This document shows positions 60,570-64,000 of a DNA stretch of 64,000 nt, one piece after another; position 1 is the stretch's first letter; each line of letters opens with the position of its first letter. The notes under the pieces are model-generated. The model worked only from the letters and a program-made list of their open reading frames with translations, was not told the origin of the DNA and searched no databases. Made by a program: the position numbers and the translations under genes. Source of the DNA: UBA2136 sp047635695 (GTDB taxonomy: Bacteria; Pseudomonadota; Alphaproteobacteria; UBA2136); NCBI GenBank assembly GCA_047635695.1, contig JBLILN010000001.1, positions 1 through 64,000 of the forward strand, given 5' to 3'.

Positions 60570-61997
60570 ATGTCAAAAAAATCAATTGGTAAAATCACTC
60601 GAGTGGTTGGCCCCGTTGTCGACGTTCAGTTTGAAGGTAATATCCCTCAAATTTTGAACGCTTTAAACGTGAAAACAGAAGAAGGTCTGACAGTATTAGA
60701 AGTTGCTGCACACCTTGGTGAAAATACTGTACGTACGATTGCGATGCAAGCAACTGAAGGCTTGGTACGCGGTATGGAAGTATTGGATTCTGGCGAAGCG
60801 ATCACAGTGCCAGTTGGCCCTGGTAACCTAGGCCGTATCATGGACGTTGTTGGTAACCCAATCGACGAACTTGGTCCATTAGACACAACACACATGTTGC
60901 CAATTCACGCTGAAGCACCTGCTTTTGATCAACAGTCTACAGAATCTGAGATTCTTGAAACGGGTATCAAAGTAGTTGACCTTCTAGCACCTTACGCTAA
61001 AGGTGGTAAAATTGGTCTATTCGGTGGTGCTGGTGTTGGTAAAACTGTCTTGATCATGGAGCTTATTAACAACATTGCTAAAGGACACGGTGGTTATTCT
61101 GTCTTTGCGGGTGTGGGTGAGCGTACACGTGAAGGTAATGACCTTTACGAAGAGATGATTGAATCAAACGTTATTACTAAAAATTCTCCAAAAGAATCTA
61201 AGGCAACACTTGTTTACGGACAAATGAACGAACCTCCTGGTGCCCGTTCACGTGTGGCTTTAACAGGTTTAGCTCAAGCTGAATACTTCCGTGATAAAGA
61301 AGGTCAAGACGTACTATTTTTCGTCGATAACATTTTCCGTTTCACACAAGCTGGTTCAGAAGTATCTGCCTTGCTTGGCCGTATTCCATCAGCTGTAGGT
61401 TACCAACCTACGCTAGCGACTGACATGGGTACTTTACAGGAACGTATTACGTCAACTAAATCAGGTTCTATTACATCAGTGCAAGCTGTTTACGTACCTG
61501 CCGATGACTTGACTGACCCTGCGCCTGCAACAACATTTGCGCACCTTGATGCAACGACAGTACTTAACCGTGCGATTTCTGAGAAAGGTATTTACCCTGC
61601 GGTAGATCCACTTGACTCAACTTCACGTGTGCTTGACCCAACAATTGTTGGTGACGAACACTACAACACGGCTAAAAACGTACAAGAAATTCTACAGAAG
61701 TATAAGTCATTACAAGATATTATTGCAATTCTTGGTATGGATGAACTTTCTGAAGAAGATAAAACAGTTGTGGCACGTGCCCGTAAGATTGAGAAATTCT
61801 TGTCTCAGCCTTTCCACGTTGCAGAACAGTTTACAGGTATGAAGGGTCTTTACGTTAAAGTTGAAGACACTGTACGTTCATTCAAGGAAATCCTTGAAGG
61901 TAAACATGACGACCTTCCAGAAAATGCTTTCTACATGGTAGGTAGCATCGAAGAAGCGATCGAAAAAGCGAAAACGCTTGCAAAAGCTGCCGCTTAA
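60570..61997 (+). CDS. atpD: ATP synthase F1 subunit beta
   Basis: Beta carries the catalytic sites. The 475-aa protein has P-loop GGAGVGKTVLIMEL (about 150-163), the GERTREGNDLYEEM motif with the catalytic Glu, VALTGLAQAEYFRD, and PSAVGYQPTLATDMG. AATGGAG precedes ATG 60570. Codon usage and conservation are those of a highly expressed core gene. Confidence 0.99.
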   Translation: MSKKSIGKITRVVGPVVDVQFEGNIPQILNALNVKTEEGLTVLEVAAHLGENTVRTIAMQATEGLVRGMEVLDSGEAITVPVGPGNLGRIMDVVGNPIDELGPLDTTHMLPIHAEAPAFDQQSTESEILETGIKVVDLLAPYAKGGKIGLFGGAGVGKTVLIMELINNIAKGHGGYSVFAGVGERTREGNDLYEEMIESNVITKNSPKESKATLVYGQMNEPPGARSRVALTGLAQAEYFRDKEGQDVLFFVDNIFRFTQAGSEVSALLGRIPSAVGYQPTLATDMGTLQERITSTKSGSITSVQAVYVPADDLTDPAPATTFAHLDATTVLNRAISEKGIYPAVDPLDSTSRVLDPTIVGDEHYNTAKNVQEILQKYKSLQDIIAILGMDELSEEDKTVVARARKIEKFLSQPFHVAEQFTGMKGLYVKVEDTVRSFKEILEGKHDDLPENAFYMVGSIEEAIEKAKTLAKAAA

Positions 61998-62056
61998 TTA
62001 AAAAGCAGTGCCTTACTTCGGTAGGGCACTCCTATTAAAATTAAAGGACTAAACAC

Positions 62057-62458
62057 ATGCAATTTGATCTTGTAACACCAGAGGAACTTCTTGTAAGCCA
62101 TGAAGTGACTTACGTGAGTGTACCTGGTAGTGAAGGCTCTTTCGGTGTCTTAGAGGGTCACCAACCAACACTTTCTACCTTGCAGCCAGGCGCTGTTGAA
62201 GTTGAAGTGGACGGTGAAACAAAGCTTTACTATGTTGGTTTTGGTTTTGTTGATGTGACAGCCGAAAAAGTAACGGTTCTTGCAGAAGAAGCTATGGCTA
62301 AAACGGATATTGATGCAGTCGATACTGAATCACAGCTAGCAGCCGCTTCAGACAAGCTTTCAAAGCTTATTAAAAGTGCAGGCGAAAAGAGTGATATTGA
62401 ACAGCTTACACGCAAGGTAACTTGCCTAGAAGCTTGTTTAAAATTAGCAAAAAGCTAG
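62057..62458 (+). CDS. atpC: ATP synthase F1 subunit epsilon
   Basis: Epsilon binds gamma and the c-ring and can inhibit ATP hydrolysis. The 133-aa protein has the N-terminal beta sandwich (FDLVTPEELLVSHEVTYVSV, PGSEGSFGVLEGHQP) and two short C-terminal helices. It is last in atpHAGDC and is followed by a terminator. Confidence 0.96.
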   Translation: MQFDLVTPEELLVSHEVTYVSVPGSEGSFGVLEGHQPTLSTLQPGAVEVEVDGETKLYYVGFGFVDVTAEKVTVLAEEAMAKTDIDAVDTESQLAAASDKLSKLIKSAGEKSDIEQLTRKVTCLEACLKLAKS

Positions 62459-62474
62459 TTTAACAACATTATAT

Positions 62475-62505
62475 AAGCCCCTATATGTTTTAGGGGCTTT
62501 TTATT
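62475..62505 (+). terminator. Terminator of the ATP synthase operon
   Basis: AAGCCCCTA and TAGGGGCTT form a 9-bp stem with a 7-nt loop, followed by T residues. Confidence 0.88.
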
Positions 62506-62530
62506 TAAATATTAAAAAAGGGTATAAGCC

Positions 62531-62776
62531 ATGATGGTTGTAACAGAAGCTGACCGCGACAAGGTTAAGCAGTATTTAAAAGAAGCTGTAAAAGCAACAG
62601 AACGTTTAACAGAAGAACAAGCGCATATCCGCGATATTCTTAATACTTTAAAAGCGGACCACGATATTCCACCAAAAATTTCTCGTAAAATTATCACGGC
62701 GATGCGTAAAGGTAACGCACCAGAAGTGAAAGAAGAGAACGACATGTTTGAAGATCTCTTCGAAATTGTTGGCTAA
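62531..62776 (+). CDS. Small helical protein resembling GapR / phage DsbA
   Basis: The 81-aa protein is charged and helical. It has a heptad-rich first part (RDKVKQYLKEAVKATERLTEEQAHI), then RDILNTLKADHDIPPKISRK and MRKGNAPEVKEENDMFEDLFEIV. The arrangement (coiled coil, a helix pair with Lys/Arg, acidic end) matches the pattern of GapR (DUF2312) and of T4-type DsbA dsDNA-binding proteins. The match is by pattern, not by a signature I can prove. If correct, it binds overtwisted or AT-rich DNA. It has its own terminator and sits just after atpC. Confidence 0.55.
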   Translation: MMVVTEADRDKVKQYLKEAVKATERLTEEQAHIRDILNTLKADHDIPPKISRKIITAMRKGNAPEVKEENDMFEDLFEIVG

Positions 62777-62805
62777 AAATTAAAGCTACAGGCAATATAG
62801 TTTTA

Positions 62806-62836
62806 TAAAAAGCTCCGTTTTAGGGGCTTTTTTTTA
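62806..62836 (+). terminator. Rho-independent terminator
   Basis: AAAAAGCTCC pairs with GGGGCTTTTT (one G-T pair) around a short loop, with a long T-run. Confidence 0.82.
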
Positions 62837-62955
62837 TACTTGTAATGAACCCTAAATACCCCCATACTTCTAAGTAAGGAATAAACTTTACCCTTTTAAA
62901 ACTGCTTGCAGTTAAATAACTTCGCCGCACTTTTTCGAGTGCTAAGGAACCTCTA

Positions 62956-63564
62956 ATGCAAAACTTAAACGCCATTGAACGTGCATATCATGCATGTGTA
63001 AAAGGTGAGGCTGACGCCTTAAAAATGTTAAAGAAAAAGCTGTGGGCGAAGTGTAAAACAAACCCCAAAGCTGCTATTTTAACCATGCGCCGTTTGTTGA
63101 TGCCTTTTGCTGAATATAAACAATATTTAATGAATTTTGACCCCACAAATGACGCTGAAGGCGCGCATTTATTTGCCGACCTTTTAAATTATGCCGCCAA
63201 AGACCCTGCTATTGGTCACAAGGATGTTTATTATCTCTTTAAAGGTTATGCTATTTGGTTTGCCATCCGTATGGGTTGTAAGCCTTATTGGGCAAACCCT
63301 AAAATTGCTGGTAATAACATTGTGAGTATTGCGCTTGTAAGTGCCACAGGTGCTTCTTTTTATCATGATCCTGACAGGTCAAAATTAGAAACCCTAAAAG
63401 TACATTACGCTGATATTTTAGAAAAACGCAGTGCAGAAGGTTTTACACCTTCCGTCTCACGCTTTAAAAAAATACGCGCCTTTTTTGAATATTATAAAAA
63501 AGGTAAAACCCATCCCTTATCTAAAAAGAGTATAAAATTTTTAGAACGCACACAAAAATGTTAA
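62956..63564 (+). CDS. Hypothetical protein, 202 aa
   Basis: I do not recognise this protein. It is helical, strongly basic and without a signal peptide (AKCKTNPKAAILTMRRLL, KHPLSKKSIKFL-like end), with aromatic clusters (DVYYLFKGYAIWFAIRMG). A GGAACC region precedes ATG 62956. Terminators flank it on both sides. Confidence 0.65.
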   Translation: MQNLNAIERAYHACVKGEADALKMLKKKLWAKCKTNPKAAILTMRRLLMPFAEYKQYLMNFDPTNDAEGAHLFADLLNYAAKDPAIGHKDVYYLFKGYAIWFAIRMGCKPYWANPKIAGNNIVSIALVSATGASFYHDPDRSKLETLKVHYADILEKRSAEGFTPSVSRFKKIRAFFEYYKKGKTHPLSKKSIKFLERTQKC

Positions 63565-63576
63565 TGAAGTCTAAAA

Positions 63577-63607
63577 CAAAAAAGCTCCTGGTCGGGAGCT
63601 TTTTTGT
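63577..63607. terminator. Terminator between convergent genes
   Basis: AAAAAAGCTCC and GGAGCTTTTTT form a perfect stem around TGGTCG. It lies between the gene ending at 63564 and nadE ending at 63735. Confidence 0.88.
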
Positions 63608-63734
63608 TTGTTGAGAGGGTATGTTATCTTCATTAGAATCGACCTAATTAGGAGAACAAGTGTTTTTTCAGTATTAAATTTAACCTATTAGTTTATCGTT
63701 TGCAATAACTTTATTAACTCATTTGTTGAATGTG

Positions 63735-64000
63735 CTAAAATTTATACTTGTTTACAAGAGGGTAGCGCCAGTCTGAGTTGAAGGAAATCTTATGTATTTT
63801 AACACCTGGAGCGCCCTGATAGCGTTTGTGCTCGCTATTTTTAAGTAAATTTAAAACTTTTTCAACCGTTTCTTTTTCATAGCCTTTGTCTGATATTTGT
63901 ACGGCACTTAATTTTTCTTCAATGGCATATTTTAAAATAGCATCTAATATTTTGTAAGGCGGTAGGTTATCACTGTCTTTTTGCCCAGGTGCAAGCTCTG
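63735..64000 (-). CDS. nadE: Glutamine-dependent NAD(+) synthetase, C-terminal end (partial)
   Basis: The minus-strand frame, open from the right edge to TAG at 63737-63735, reads ELAPGQKDSDNLPPYKILDA, then KGYEKETVEKVLNLL, EHKRYQGAPGVKI and NSDWRYPLVNK. This is the conserved C-terminal end of NadE synthetase domains (Q-D-L-PPY, KR-Q-PGVK-, RYP-N). About 88 codons are visible and the N-terminal glutaminase and ATP-pyrophosphatase parts are outside. NadE makes NAD from nicotinate adenine dinucleotide, the product of NadD, which is also in this window. Confidence 0.9.
   Translation of the reverse strand, partial: ELAPGQKDSDNLPPYKILDAILKYAIEEKLSAVQISDKGYEKETVEKVLNLLKNSEHKRYQGAPGVKIHKISFNSDWRYPLVNKYKF

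Overview
The window looks like a chromosomal segment of a low-GC (AT-rich), free-living alphaproteobacterium. The evidence is the gene orders lptC-lptA-lptB-rpoN-hpf, tsaE/amgK-murU-addB-addA-trxA, nadD-rsfS-rlmH and atpHAGDC, together with AddAB in place of RecBCD, an NG-domain-only FtsY and a short 4.5S-type SRP RNA. Most of the DNA is housekeeping. I see no prophage, insertion sequence, CRISPR array or large repeat. Accessory content is limited to small hypothetical or membrane proteins and a few broken genes.

Layout. 1-1250: 3' end of thrS, then infC with a non-AUG start. 1300-9980: a small unknown gene, uppP, rnd, then an envelope and regulatory block (kdsD, lptC, lptA, lptB, rpoN, hpf), followed by an isolated VirB11-type ATPase. 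9980-13550: gene-poor, with a frameshifted membrane-protein gene, ahcY, a small membrane protein and a second frameshifted gene. 13550-18900: tag, an AEC transporter, unknown genes and a ferredoxin-NADP reductase. 19000-28060: tsaE-amgK fusion, murU, addB, addA, trxA. 28200-32700: rocF-rocD and unknowns, including a secreted ankyrin protein. 32750-38300: aspS, trmL, hemF, a DUF3179 protein and a glycosyltransferase-like protein. 38390-43160: cca, a DUF6111-like protein, a short prepilin peptidase, tRNA-Arg, chorismate mutase, a histidine kinase and the SRP RNA. 43160-49235 (mostly minus strand): a Cys-less phosphatase homologue, ychF, a thioredoxin-like protein, recR, arsC-like, ybaB, a GNAT protein and dnaX. 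49400-57360: small unknowns, ftsY with a TPR partner, rlmH, rsfS, nadD, hemH. 57500-64000: ATP synthase F1 operon, a small helical protein resembling GapR/DsbA, an unknown gene and the 3' end of nadE.

Links between genes. UppP recycles the undecaprenyl carrier. KdsD and LptA/B/C serve Kdo synthesis and LPS export. The AmgK and MurU domains suggest MurNAc recycling. AddAB with RecR covers recombinational repair, and DnaX with YbaB and RecR forms a replication/repair block. FtsY and the SRP RNA belong to the same targeting pathway. HemF and HemH are both haem-pathway enzymes, and NadD and NadE both belong to NAD synthesis.

The most notable observation is a complete E. coli-like programmed frameshift element in dnaX: a slippery A AAA AAG in frame, a 6-nt spacer, a 7-bp hairpin, and an immediate UGA in the -1 frame. 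Other notable points are: three translation starts without ATG/GTG/TTG (infC, nadD, rsfS); three small genes whose strong ribosome binding site and ATG are out of frame with the long reading frame by one base; a DUF442-like phosphatase whose catalytic Cys is Ser; and a DnaX zinc site with only two of four Cys. No computation or database search was run. Family assignments rest on recognised motifs.
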